From Filimonas sp. (GTDB taxonomy: Bacteria; Bacteroidota; Bacteroidia; Chitinophagales; Chitinophagaceae), in the NCBI GenBank assembly GCA_017306865.1, contig JAFKHH010000011.1:1116001-1180000 (forward strand): 64,000 bases of DNA, in the 5' to 3' direction. Shown piece by piece: positions 43,246-51,330 of this stretch (the first letter of the stretch is position 1; every line of letters begins with the position of its first letter). Under the pieces are notes generated by a model, which was given only the letters and a program-made list of their open reading frames with translations, did not search any database and was not told where the DNA came from. Made by a program: the position numbers and the translations under genes.

Positions 43246-44364
43246 ATGCGTAAAATGGAACATGTACTCATGCTTTTATGTAGCCTGCTGCTGTCATGCA
43301 CAAAAGATGTGTCAAGTAATAACCTGGTGCTGCCAGATACTACTGTTGTTTATACCATGCCCGAAGAGTCCGGGCCACACGAAGGAACCTGGCTGCAATG
43401 GCCGCACGAATATCAATATGGCAAGGCTTACAGGAACCGCCTGGATGCAACCTGGGTTGCAATGACCAGGGAGTTGGTACAAGGTGAGAAGGTGCATATT
43501 ATAGCCTATGATGAAACGGAGCGGGAGCGTATAACGGCTTTGCTGACAGAGGAGAAAATCTCATTGTCAAATATTGATTTCAAAATATATCCCACGGATG
43601 ATGTATGGGTGAGAGATAATGGGCCTATCTATGTAAAAGACAAGGATGGCAAATTGTTTATAGAAGATTGGGGGTTTAATGGCTGGGGACGGAAAGCAGC
43701 TTACGATAACTGTAATGCGATACCATCAAAAATTGCCGCTGACCAGCAAATACAAAAAATAGAGTTGAATAACGTTATGGTAAATGAAGGCGGGAGTGTT
43801 GAGATTGATGGGAAAGGTGTTTTGATGGCTTGCAAAAGTTCCATTTTAAATAAGAACCGGAACCCGGGTATGACACAGCAGCAGGCGGAAGATATATTTA
43901 CTAAATACCTTGGTATTAAAAAAATCGTATGGCTGGATGGAAAGGCCGGGCTGGATATAACGGATATGCACATTGATGGGTTTGCGAGGTTTGCCAATGC
44001 ATCAACGATCATAACGATGAATGATGATGATTTAAATTATTGGCAAGTGCCTGCCGGCGATATTAAAAAGTTATACGCTGCTACCAATAGTGAATCTGTT
44101 GCATACAAATTTATAAAAGTGCCGCTTACGCAAAACGATGTAATAACAACCTACGGAAAAAACCTGGGCAAGGCATCTTATATCAACTACTACATTGCCA
44201 ATAATAGTGTGTTGGTGCCGAATTATAATGATCCGAATGATGCAGTTGCCAACAATATTATTCAGCAATTATACCCGGGTAAAAAAGTGGTGGGAATTGA
44301 TTGCCGTAACCTGTTTGCCAATGGTGGTATGGTCCATTGCGTTACTCAGCAACAACCGAGCTAA
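43246..44364 (+). CDS. Lipoprotein agmatine deiminase / PAD-type amidinotransferase-fold enzyme
   Basis: 372 residues. A lipobox L-L-S-C puts the lipidated Cys at 18. The catalytic domain carries M-P-E-E-S-G-P-H-E-G-T-W-L-Q-W-P, D-V-W-V-R-D-N-G-P, V-N-E-G-G-S, D-M-H-I-D-G-F-A-R-F with the active His, and G-G-M-V-H-C with nucleophile Cys365. These are the agmatine deiminase blocks. Classical enzymes are cytoplasmic and make N-carbamoylputrescine. A lipoprotein form would act in the periplasm or at the surface, as Porphyromonas-type PAD does on peptides. No carbamoylputrescine amidase gene is adjacent. Confidence 0.92.
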   Translation: MRKMEHVLMLLCSLLLSCTKDVSSNNLVLPDTTVVYTMPEESGPHEGTWLQWPHEYQYGKAYRNRLDATWVAMTRELVQGEKVHIIAYDETERERITALLTEEKISLSNIDFKIYPTDDVWVRDNGPIYVKDKDGKLFIEDWGFNGWGRKAAYDNCNAIPSKIAADQQIQKIELNNVMVNEGGSVEIDGKGVLMACKSSILNKNRNPGMTQQQAEDIFTKYLGIKKIVWLDGKAGLDITDMHIDGFARFANASTIITMNDDDLNYWQVPAGDIKKLYAATNSESVAYKFIKVPLTQNDVITTYGKNLGKASYINYYIANNSVLVPNYNDPNDAVANNIIQQLYPGKKVVGIDCRNLFANGGMVHCVTQQQPS

Positions 44365-44426
44365 TCATTAGTCTTCCGTAAATTGAAGAAATAGCGCTGA
44401 TACGTGTTTTAAAAGCCCGGTACATG

Positions 44427-45080
44427 CCCTACCGTTAGGACACGTCTTTTGTTAGCATAGGTTGCATAGTATAAGTGTTCGAAAGACGTTGAGATATAAT
44501 CTCAGCAAAAAATATAGCGTGTACTTGCTATGACAGAGAGCCGGAGGCTCGATAGAATGGTAGAAAGATATATCCCACACCAATCAGAGCCGCAGCGCGG
44601 CGACAGAAATATTCCCTTGCAAAACGATTCATTCTGTCGCTCCTCCGGAGCTCAACTGCTTGCATGAATAATTAAACTACCAATCTGGCGTCCCTCTGGG
44701 ACTTTATTATTCTTTCGAACATCTATGGTTGCATAGCTACGGCATGCAGAAGAACTGAATGATTAGGTTCTACCAATATCTGATCCCTCCGGACAATGTC
44801 ATTAAGTTAAGAAGCTAACCACAAAGAGCGCAAAGCTATTTCACAAGGGATACAAAGGGAAGCCCTTGTGCCCTTTGTGTTACCATTGTGAGCCTTGTGG
44901 TTAATTTAATGACATTGCCCTCCGGGATCGGTTGTATTCAAAGTTAAACGTTCTATAAAAAACATCCACCATGATCCCAGGGGGATCAGATATTGGTAGT
45001 TACATTCACATAAAACGTGCTGGCATGCCGTAGGTATGCAACAGAACGCTTGCCTTTAAAGATGTGTCCTAACGGTAGGG
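44427..45080. repeat. 650-bp nested imperfect palindrome R7
   Basis: The gene-free stretch 44365-45124 is organised as nested inverted repeats. CCCTACCGTTAGGACAC (44427-44443) faces 45064-45080, perfect over 17 bases. 44728-44747 faces 45023-45042 (19 of 20). CTACCAATATCTGATCCC (44770-44787) faces 44982-44999. CAATGTCATTAA (44794-44805) faces 44906-44917. AACCACAA faces TTGTGGTT near the centre. The left arm is interrupted by the R2 element. No reading frame of note. Confidence 0.78.
44471..44726 (+). mobile_element. MITE-like element R2, copy 2, with terminal inverted repeats and target duplication
   Basis: Ends ATAAGTGTTCGAAAGA (44471-44486) and TCTTTCGAACATCTAT (44711-44726) are inverted repeats with a perfect 10-base core GTTCGAAAGA. 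The direct repeat GGTTGCATAG flanks it at 44460-44469 and 44727-44736. Interior palindromes: GAGCCGGAGGCTC, CCGCAGCGCGG, GCTCCTCCGGAGC, GTCCCTCTGGGAC. The same sequence lies inverted at 25902-26142. Too short to encode a transposase. Confidence 0.82.
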
Positions 45081-45124
45081 TACATCCCGTTCTTTTACTA
45101 AGTATAAATGCCTGTAGTAAATTA

Positions 45125-45724
45125 TTATAATTTCACCTTATACTTATTCATTACTTCCTGCAATAGATCAAAGCGGTAATGTATATCATACTTTTCTTCC
45201 AGGTGTGTAAGGTCGCCAGGTTTCGGGCGCTTATTATCTTCAAACAGTAACGCCAGCTCCTGCATATAATATTCGTGCCCACCGGGAATACAAATGTCAA
45301 TCGTCTTAGCTGGCGTAGTACCACTATTCCAGAAAGTATGTACCAGTCCTTTCGGGCGCAGGTGCCAGCCACCAGCTTTTACTTCCGTTATGTTGTTGCC
45401 CGTCATAAAAAAAACGGTGCCTTCCAGTACCCTGCATATTTCGTCCGTCTTCGCATGGTAATGTGGCGGCGCACCCAGTTCTCCCGGCTGAATAGTTGTT
45501 TCCCACAAGCCTAACAGGCCGGATGTTTCCGCACTGGTAAGCTTGAAGGTGATTTGCATATCACCTACTTTACCTTTATTGCCACCTCCGGGAGGGATGT
45601 AAATGGCGGCAGGGGCAGGATCGGGAGATAGGCCATAGCTGGCCAGTGGTAAGATGCAGGTGCCCAAAGAAATGGCGGCAAGGCGTTGTATTAACTGTCT
45701 GCGATTAACTGTGGATGGAGGCAT
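45125..45724 (-). CDS. Exported cupin-domain protein
   Basis: Start at 45724 (M-P-P-S-T-V-N-R-R-Q-L-I-Q-R-L) gives 199 residues; six more codons are possible. The N-terminus has N-R-R-Q-L followed by a hydrophobic stretch, as in Tat or related export signals. The cupin fold shows G-A-P-P-H-Y-H-A-K-T-D-E-I (metal ligands His, His, Glu) and later G-L-V-H-T-F-W-N. Enzyme or binding function unknown. It lies downstream of the AraC gene at 46619 on the same strand, 61 bases apart. Confidence 0.87.
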   Translation of the reverse strand: MPPSTVNRRQLIQRLAAISLGTCILPLASYGLSPDPAPAAIYIPPGGGNKGKVGDMQITFKLTSAETSGLLGLWETTIQPGELGAPPHYHAKTDEICRVLEGTVFFMTGNNITEVKAGGWHLRPKGLVHTFWNSGTTPAKTIDICIPGGHEYYMQELALLFEDNKRPKPGDLTHLEEKYDIHYRFDLLQEVMNKYKVKL

Positions 45725-45785
45725 ACATTCATTTTGATACAAAACTAATTTTGCCGTTAAGGGCAGGATAGTATGAAAACGACAT

Positions 45786-46619
45786 TTATTGCCCGATGCT
45801 GCCTTGCAGTCGTAATGGCGTTGCGGCTAACTCTTCCAGGATGAGGGAAGGAATAACGCCGGCAAATTCTTTAAAGTCTTTCAGAAAGTGCATCTGGTCA
45901 TAATACCCGCAGGAGTAGGTGATCTCAGTCCAGTTTAAGTGAGGCTTTTTCTCTTTTAGCTGATACGCGTTGGAAAACCGGATCAACCTTGCAAATAATT
46001 TGGGCGGTATCCCGATCCGTTCTATACACTTCCGTTCAAACTGGCGGAGGCTGAGGCAGGAGAGTTGCGCCACATGCTCTATACGCATACATCCATTACT
46101 GATCATCAGCTCTTTTATAGCTGCATCAAAAGGCAGCGCCGTTTTCAGGCGGGCTATTTTTTTCAGTAGAAAAGTTTCTGCTACCTGCTTCATCTCCATG
46201 TTGCTTTGTGCATTCTTGAGCCTTTCGTATATACGATCAATTTCATTCCCGAACAAAGCTGTACTATCCATATCCTCATCCAGTATTTTTTCCATTGAAA
46301 AGCCCAGCAGCCGGAACAACCCTCCGGGGTGAAATTTGATGCCAAGCATGAAGTGGTCTTTTCCAACATTAAGATTTACTCTTGTGAGCTGCGGCCCTAC
46401 GGTTATGCTGGAAGGCTTTTGTACAAATATAGCGGACCCGTTTTTTTGAGCATGTATCGGATCATTTATGTAGAAGTAAATATAGTTTTGCGGTGTAGGA
46501 GGAAATGGACATACGATAGCAGTATCCATATGCCTAAGGTCAGCATGAAAAATGAAAATACTGCTGATAAAGTCCCGCAATGCAGGATGTGGTTGAAATA
46601 TTTCTTGATCCGGCACCAT
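45786..46619 (-). CDS. AraC family transcriptional regulator
   Basis: Start at 46619 (M-V-P-D-Q-E-I-F-Q-P-H-P-A-L-R-D-F) gives 277 residues; the open frame has 16 extra codons. The N-terminal domain contains F-H-P-G-G-L-F-R-L-L-G of the DUF6597-like type. The C-terminal domain has L-S-C-L-S-L-R-Q-F-E-R-K and C-G-Y-Y-D-Q-M-H-F-L-K-D-F-K-E-F-A-G. It lies upstream of the cupin gene on the same strand and probably regulates it. Confidence 0.9.
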   Translation of the reverse strand: MVPDQEIFQPHPALRDFISSIFIFHADLRHMDTAIVCPFPPTPQNYIYFYINDPIHAQKNGSAIFVQKPSSITVGPQLTRVNLNVGKDHFMLGIKFHPGGLFRLLGFSMEKILDEDMDSTALFGNEIDRIYERLKNAQSNMEMKQVAETFLLKKIARLKTALPFDAAIKELMISNGCMRIEHVAQLSCLSLRQFERKCIERIGIPPKLFARLIRFSNAYQLKEKKPHLNWTEITYSCGYYDQMHFLKDFKEFAGVIPSLILEELAATPLRLQGSIGQ

Positions 46620-46698
46620 ATATCCTAAGAAATATAGGACTTTTTTGCAAGAATGTAAAGGCCACACTGCAAAGATGGAATAGCCCTGCTATAGGGCA

Positions 46699-46911
46699 TT
46701 AATCAAGTAGCATCATACAGGCAAACCCTTGCTCATTTACATGTGTTATAATATCTTTTTCTTCAAAAGTATTTCCCTCCACTCTTAACACTTTGTCGCA
46801 ATCATCCAGGTCAATAGTAATACGATGACCGGGGTATTCGGTTACCAGGCAGCCGATTACTTTTAATTTTTGTTTTTTGGATGTTACATCTGTCTTGAAA
46901 ATGCTGATCAT
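46699..46911 (-). CDS. Small conserved protein, possible ferredoxin-like/HMA-type fold
   Basis: 70 residues (M-I-S-I-F-K-T-D-V-T-S...), with I-T-I-D-L-D-D-C-D-K-V-L-R-V-E-G in the middle. Strand-helix-strand alternation suggests an HMA-like ferredoxin fold, but the C-x-x-C copper motif is absent. It starts 2 bases after the stop of the outer-membrane gene on the same strand, which supports a real, translated gene. Function unknown. Confidence 0.75.
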   Translation of the reverse strand: MISIFKTDVTSKKQKLKVIGCLVTEYPGHRITIDLDDCDKVLRVEGNTFEEKDIITHVNEQGFACMMLLD

Positions 46912-46913
46912 TA

Positions 46914-47951
46914 TTACTTCGTTTTCTTTTTTATAAAAGGATTATACGACAACCCAATATTGAAATAAAAGCCGGGTTTGGGCGTTGTTTCAAAAACAGC
47001 GTCCCCAAACTTTTTCTCTTTTTCGAATATGCCACTGCTTATGGTTGCCCGTATGCCCGTTCTGGCCGTAGCAACGAAATGACTGCCAATCAGGTGTTCA
47101 TACACCAACCCGTTGTTAAGATCAACCTGCCTATATTCATATTTTTGAGAGGGATTGTTTGGGTCTAAGTTGTATAAGTAAAAACCTGACCTGTCCAGCT
47201 CTGTGCCTAGCGACAAACGTCCGTTTTTATGTATAACTTTTCTTAGTAAGAGTTGCTTCGGAAGTATCATGTCTGCGATCAAACCATTGTTGAACTTATG
47301 CTCGTAGGTAAACGTTGGTATAAAAGGTAGTTGTGCGCTTGGATCAACGGAAATAACCATACCCACAGCAACCTTAGTACGCGCATTGGCCTTTAAAATG
47401 ATGGTTCCGGTTACCAGCCCGGTTAATCTTTCAAAATGTTTTTCACTACCATCCACCATTAAGCTACCGGTGTAAATAGTTGTCTTGTTAAAAAGCTTTG
47501 AGAAATAAGTGAAATTAAGAGCGGAAGCATGATAGTGGAATTGCCCGTCAACAGATTTTGGGGCGGTAGAACCTGGTCCGACTAAGTTTGCCCCTATGTC
47601 AGTGTACCGATAGGCTATGGTTGCTCCCAAGAGCCAGGTCTTTTTTCTTATTAAATTAAAATTAGTACTCAGCTTTAGTTGAGAAAATCTTGTAGCCTTG
47701 CTTTCCGGCAAAGAGGTGCCTTCTAGCTTTGATGCATACCTGTAAGGGGACATATTGGTGTACTCTACATTGAACGGCCTGGCCAGTGCAAATTTATTGT
47801 TTGCGTATGCAAGTACCTTCCTGGCTATGCTATCCTGTGTGCCAGATTGTTTTTGCGCTGCAAGGCTATCCTTGCCTGCTTGTGCAAACGTAGAAGAGGG
47901 AATTGCCGGTATTACAAATACAAGGAGGAAAAATTGCTTTAAATGCTTCAT
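46914..47951 (-). CDS. Outer-membrane beta-barrel protein (DUF6268-like)
   Basis: Start at 47951 gives signal peptide M-K-H-L-K-Q-F-F-L-L...T-F-A-Q and 345 residues. The mature protein has a regular series of amphipathic strands (T-W-L-L-G-A-T-I-A-Y-R-Y, H-A-S-A-L-N-F-T-Y-F, T-I-Y-T-G-S-L-M-V) and ends F-N-I-G-L-S-Y-N-P-F, typical of a small outer-membrane barrel. It is first in an operon with the 70-residue gene and is divergent from a LytS/LytTR pair. Three TTTATACCAAA-type boxes lie in the divergent region. Confidence 0.84.
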   Translation of the reverse strand: MKHLKQFFLLVFVIPAIPSSTFAQAGKDSLAAQKQSGTQDSIARKVLAYANNKFALARPFNVEYTNMSPYRYASKLEGTSLPESKATRFSQLKLSTNFNLIRKKTWLLGATIAYRYTDIGANLVGPGSTAPKSVDGQFHYHASALNFTYFSKLFNKTTIYTGSLMVDGSEKHFERLTGLVTGTIILKANARTKVAVGMVISVDPSAQLPFIPTFTYEHKFNNGLIADMILPKQLLLRKVIHKNGRLSLGTELDRSGFYLYNLDPNNPSQKYEYRQVDLNNGLVYEHLIGSHFVATARTGIRATISSGIFEKEKKFGDAVFETTPKPGFYFNIGLSYNPFIKKKTK

Positions 47952-48030
47952 AAATACTTTGCTGTTAAGAACTGTCAATCTGAAGTAGTTCGGCTCAAAG
48001 GAAGAAAATAGCGTTTCGCCCTTTTTGTTT

Positions 48031-48090
48031 TTTATACCAAATACCCTGGATTTTATACTAAACCGGCTATCAAAGAAAGTTTGGTATAAA
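48031..48090. promoter_or_regulatory. Candidate LytTR-regulator site in the divergent region
   Basis: TTTATACCAAA (48031-48041) and TTTATACTAAA (48052-48062) are direct repeats exactly 21 bases apart, and TTTGGTATAAA (48080-48090) is the same box inverted. LytTR domains typically bind pairs of direct repeats two helical turns apart. The boxes lie between the outer-membrane operon (start 47951) and the LytS gene (start 48172). Confidence 0.6.
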
Positions 48091-48171
48091 AAGGGCAGTG
48101 GTTCGTATAATTTCGAAGAAAACAGGCCGCAGCATTTTTACCTTTGTTGCAGGTCCGGATAAAGCCGGGCG

Positions 48172-49239
48172 ATGGAATACATGATTGATGAATTTGAAGC
48201 CAATAATAAATTTATAGACCTGATAGTTAATAACAGGTACAGGCTATTGCGGCATAGCATCTTTTGTATAGGGTTTTTCATCCTGATGTTCTTTTCCAAC
48301 TGGTTAAGTCATTATTCCGGCGCAGGTAAATACTATAGGTTGTTACTGGTGTATAGCATTCTCCTGGCAATGTTTTATATAAATATTTATGTGCTAGTGC
48401 CGGTGTTCTTCTTCCGGAACAGGTACCTCGCCTATATCGTTCTACTCTTGTTACTTGCATTGGCGGGCTTGGTTCTTATCAATACTTTGCTGAGTACCTA
48501 TCTTCCACAGCCTGACCACCGCCGGGATCTTGTATCCGGGCTTTATGAGAGTGTTGGTATGATTGTTACGCTTATATCGTCTTCAACAACAATAAAACTT
48601 TTTCAAAGATGGGCGAGGGCCAATGAGCGGATTGCCGAACTGAAAAACATTACGCTTACGATGGAGCTGAACGAGCTGAAAAACCAGATCAACCCGCATT
48701 TTCTTTTTAATATGCTAAATGGTATAAAAGCACTCGTACGCAGTGATCCCGAAAAGGCCGGAACTGTGATTATGAAGCTGTCCGATTTTCTGCGATACCA
48801 GCTTTACGAAAATAACGAGGAGAAAACGATGCTGAAGGCTGAAATAGATTTCCTCTCCAACTTCCTGAATCTCGAAAAAGTAAGGAGGGACAACCTGTCT
48901 GTCAATGTAACGTGTCATACACCGGCAAAAACACTGAATACGATCTTCCTGCCACCGAATCTGTTTACAACCTTTGTGGAAAATGCTATAAAACATAGCG
49001 CAGATATTTCAGGAAAAGAATCAAGTATAGACGTAAGCATTGAAGTAGAAGAGGGCAGGCTTTATTTTAGGTGTATAAACTCAAAAGACAGTTGTTATAT
49101 AGCAGGAGATAAAAAAGACAATGGCCTTGGTCTTCCTAACATTAAAAGAAGGCTTGAATTACTCTATGATAAAAACTATACACTGGAGATTCAATCTACT
49201 GACCTGCAGTATATCGTTAACTTAACCTTACCTGTATGA
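48172..49239 (+). CDS. LytS-type sensor histidine kinase
   Basis: 355 residues. Four hydrophobic segments lie in the first 140 residues. A His_kinase (PF06580) domain follows with phospho-acceptor His176 in N-Q-I-N-P-H-F-L-F-N, and an HATPase domain with P-P-N-L-F-T-T-F-V-E-N-A-I-K-H and G-L-G-L-P-N-I. There is no periplasmic sensor domain, so the signal is probably sensed in the membrane. It overlaps the LytTR regulator gene by four bases (ATGA). Confidence 0.93.
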   Translation: MEYMIDEFEANNKFIDLIVNNRYRLLRHSIFCIGFFILMFFSNWLSHYSGAGKYYRLLLVYSILLAMFYINIYVLVPVFFFRNRYLAYIVLLLLLALAGLVLINTLLSTYLPQPDHRRDLVSGLYESVGMIVTLISSSTTIKLFQRWARANERIAELKNITLTMELNELKNQINPHFLFNMLNGIKALVRSDPEKAGTVIMKLSDFLRYQLYENNEEKTMLKAEIDFLSNFLNLEKVRRDNLSVNVTCHTPAKTLNTIFLPPNLFTTFVENAIKHSADISGKESSIDVSIEVEEGRLYFRCINSKDSCYIAGDKKDNGLGLPNIKRRLELLYDKNYTLEIQSTDLQYIVNLTLPV

Positions 49240-49964
49240 ACTGTATTATTGTAGATGATGAGCCGCTGGCGAGAGAGGAAATGCATGCATTGATCAAAGA
49301 GGTATCGCCTATTGAGGTACTTGGCAAGTTTGCCAATGCGCCGGCAGCCCTGGAATTTATTGCGGCGAATAATGTAGATCTTGCGTTCCTGGATATCCAG
49401 ATGCCAATGGTAACGGGGCTTGAGTTTGCAACCCAACTGCCCAAACAAACGCTGACTATATTTACCACAGCCTATCCGCAGTATGCACTAAAAAGCTATG
49501 AACTGGATGCTATAGATTACCTGTTAAAACCGGTAGACAAAAGCCGCCTGGAAAAAGCGATCAATAAGGCAGAAGTGTACGGGCAAATGCTTTCTGATAA
49601 AACAGCAAAGAATACGATTGAATCAAATACGGAACAATACCTGGTCATCAAAGCTGAGCGTAAGTTTTATAGAATAAATTTTGCCGATATCCGGTTTGTA
49701 GAGGGGTTAAAAGATTATGTAGTTATCTATACCCGGAACCAGAAATTGATCACTGCAATGAACCTCAAAACAATTCACCAGAAAATGCCGCAGGATACCT
49801 TCCTGCGGGTAAGTAAATCTTATGTGCTCAACAAAGATTTTATTGATTCATTTGACCATCATACTATCTACCTGGGCGAGAGTGAAATTCCTTTGGGCGA
49901 AGTGTACAAACGTGATTTCTTTAATATCTATTCAGGTGGCTCGCTAAACCCTGATGCATTGTAA
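49236..49964 (+). CDS. LytTR family response regulator
   Basis: 242 residues. The receiver domain has D-D-E at 7-9 and phospho-acceptor Asp53 (L-A-F-L-D-I-Q-M-P). The LytTR DNA-binding domain covers about 135-240 (F-V-E-G-L-K-D-Y-V-V-I-Y, F-L-R-V-S-K-S-Y-V-L-N). It works with the overlapping LytS kinase. The 21-bp-spaced boxes at 48031-48062 are its likely target, linking it to the divergent outer-membrane operon. Confidence 0.94.
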   Translation: MNCIIVDDEPLAREEMHALIKEVSPIEVLGKFANAPAALEFIAANNVDLAFLDIQMPMVTGLEFATQLPKQTLTIFTTAYPQYALKSYELDAIDYLLKPVDKSRLEKAINKAEVYGQMLSDKTAKNTIESNTEQYLVIKAERKFYRINFADIRFVEGLKDYVVIYTRNQKLITAMNLKTIHQKMPQDTFLRVSKSYVLNKDFIDSFDHHTIYLGESEIPLGEVYKRDFFNIYSGGSLNPDAL

Positions 49965-50087
49965 TATTGGTATTGGCGATAGATATGGGTGCCCCGCTGT
50001 ATTTACCTTGTATAACCTGGAAGAAAAAGCCGCCCGCAGGCAGCTTTTCAGCTAAGGCAAAATGGATGTAGTTTAGTACAAAATTTA

Positions 50088-50738
50088 TTACTCCGACCAC
50101 GGAGAATGTAAAATGCAGTCACAAAAATTTTTGCGCTTGAAATTAGGGATCATAAATGCGCATACATCTGCTTTGATGTTGCCAAAGGTAGTTTCAGTCT
50201 TGTGTTCAAAACCTCCGAAAAAGGTAGGGATGATCTTTTTCTTGAAATCATTTCTTGGAAAAGCTGTTACAATTTCCTCCCTGTGTGCTGTGCTTAAATG
50301 TTCATAGCCTTCACCCATTACATCCAATCCTACACCGCTATACATAAGCGCCACCTCATTTTCTTTATGTTCGGCAATGCCTATTGTTGTATGCAAGGCA
50401 ATGGTGTCCCAGACCAGTTGTAGCTTATCTTTTGCAATGCTATGCCCTTTCAGAAAATCACGCGCTGCATTTGCACCGTCCACTTCAAACCTGAGATCAG
50501 GACTGCTATAATGCGCAACAAGGCCAAGATCGTGGAATACAGAGGCTACGTACAGCAACTCTGCGTCATGTGCCAGGTGATTGCGTTGCGCATTCAACGA
50601 AGAAAACAGGAACACGCGCAGGGAATGGTTATAGATAAATTCAGTGCCATGTTCCAATAAAAGCTCCGTGGCCTGTGTGGCAATAGCGCTGTCGGGAATA
50701 ATAATACCAGCTACCTTTTTTAAACGACTTACTGACAT
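50088..50738 (-). CDS. HD-domain hydrolase (cyanamide hydratase-like)
   Basis: 216 residues with the HD metal-binding series: F-I-Y-N-H-S-L-R-V, A-S-V-F-H-D-L-G-L with the His-Asp pair, and W-D-T-I-A-L-H-T-T at the third position. N-H-S-x-R and V-F-H-D-L-G resemble cyanamide hydratase-type HD proteins found in fungi and bacteria. The substrate is not certain; general phosphohydrolase activity is also possible. Single gene, no signal peptide. Confidence 0.88.
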   Translation of the reverse strand: MSVSRLKKVAGIIIPDSAIATQATELLLEHGTEFIYNHSLRVFLFSSLNAQRNHLAHDAELLYVASVFHDLGLVAHYSSPDLRFEVDGANAARDFLKGHSIAKDKLQLVWDTIALHTTIGIAEHKENEVALMYSGVGLDVMGEGYEHLSTAHREEIVTAFPRNDFKKKIIPTFFGGFEHKTETTFGNIKADVCAFMIPNFKRKNFCDCILHSPWSE

Positions 50739-51330
50739 ACGTTAAATTGTTTTTTGTTCGAATCAAAATTATACCGGCTATACACCTTGGGGAATACCAG
50801 GAACTGCGTTTAACATGTCAAAATTTCGGAGGGTAAGCTATTTCACGCAAAAGCACTAAGTATCCACCACAATTGTGTGGAGGTACGTCGCAAAGGGTGA
50901 AAAGAGACATTGTGTGTTTGGTACAGAAAGAACAAAAGGATGTCAATGTAGACATCCTTTGTACATGGTATAAGGGATACCATTTTATAAATTAGGTTGT
51001 TGAAGTTTTCAGTTCAGTTTTGATGTTTGTTGTAAAAACATCAATATGGAATAAGCGTATGCGGTTGTTGGATTTCAAAAAAGAAAAATTATAAAAAGCA
51101 TAGTTGAGTGCCTTTTATAATTTTTCGTGCGCATTTAATCGGTACTGTTTTTTATAGGTGGCAGACGGCGTTGTGATTTTCAAATTAATGAAGTCACCAT
51201 TTACATAGGTTCGTTTTGCGTAGTAATAATAATACATTTAATGAAAACAATGTGTAGAATGTGTACTACAAGAGTGGGAGAGGCGTGGCGATGATTGTAT
51301 GTATTAAATTAAAATACACAAGCTTTACAC
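50739..51330. other. 592-base gene-free region with serial hairpins
   Basis: No gene. Hairpins in order: CCACCACAATTGTGTGG near 50866-50882 (one bulge); AAAGGATGTC/GACATCCTTT (50935-50944 with 50951-50960, perfect); TTGATGTTT/AAACATCAA (51020-51028 with 51036-51044, perfect); and an 18-bp stem with one mismatch, 51083-51100 with 51109-51126. Such a series could be a structured non-coding RNA, a stack of terminators or degraded repeats. Confidence 0.5.
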
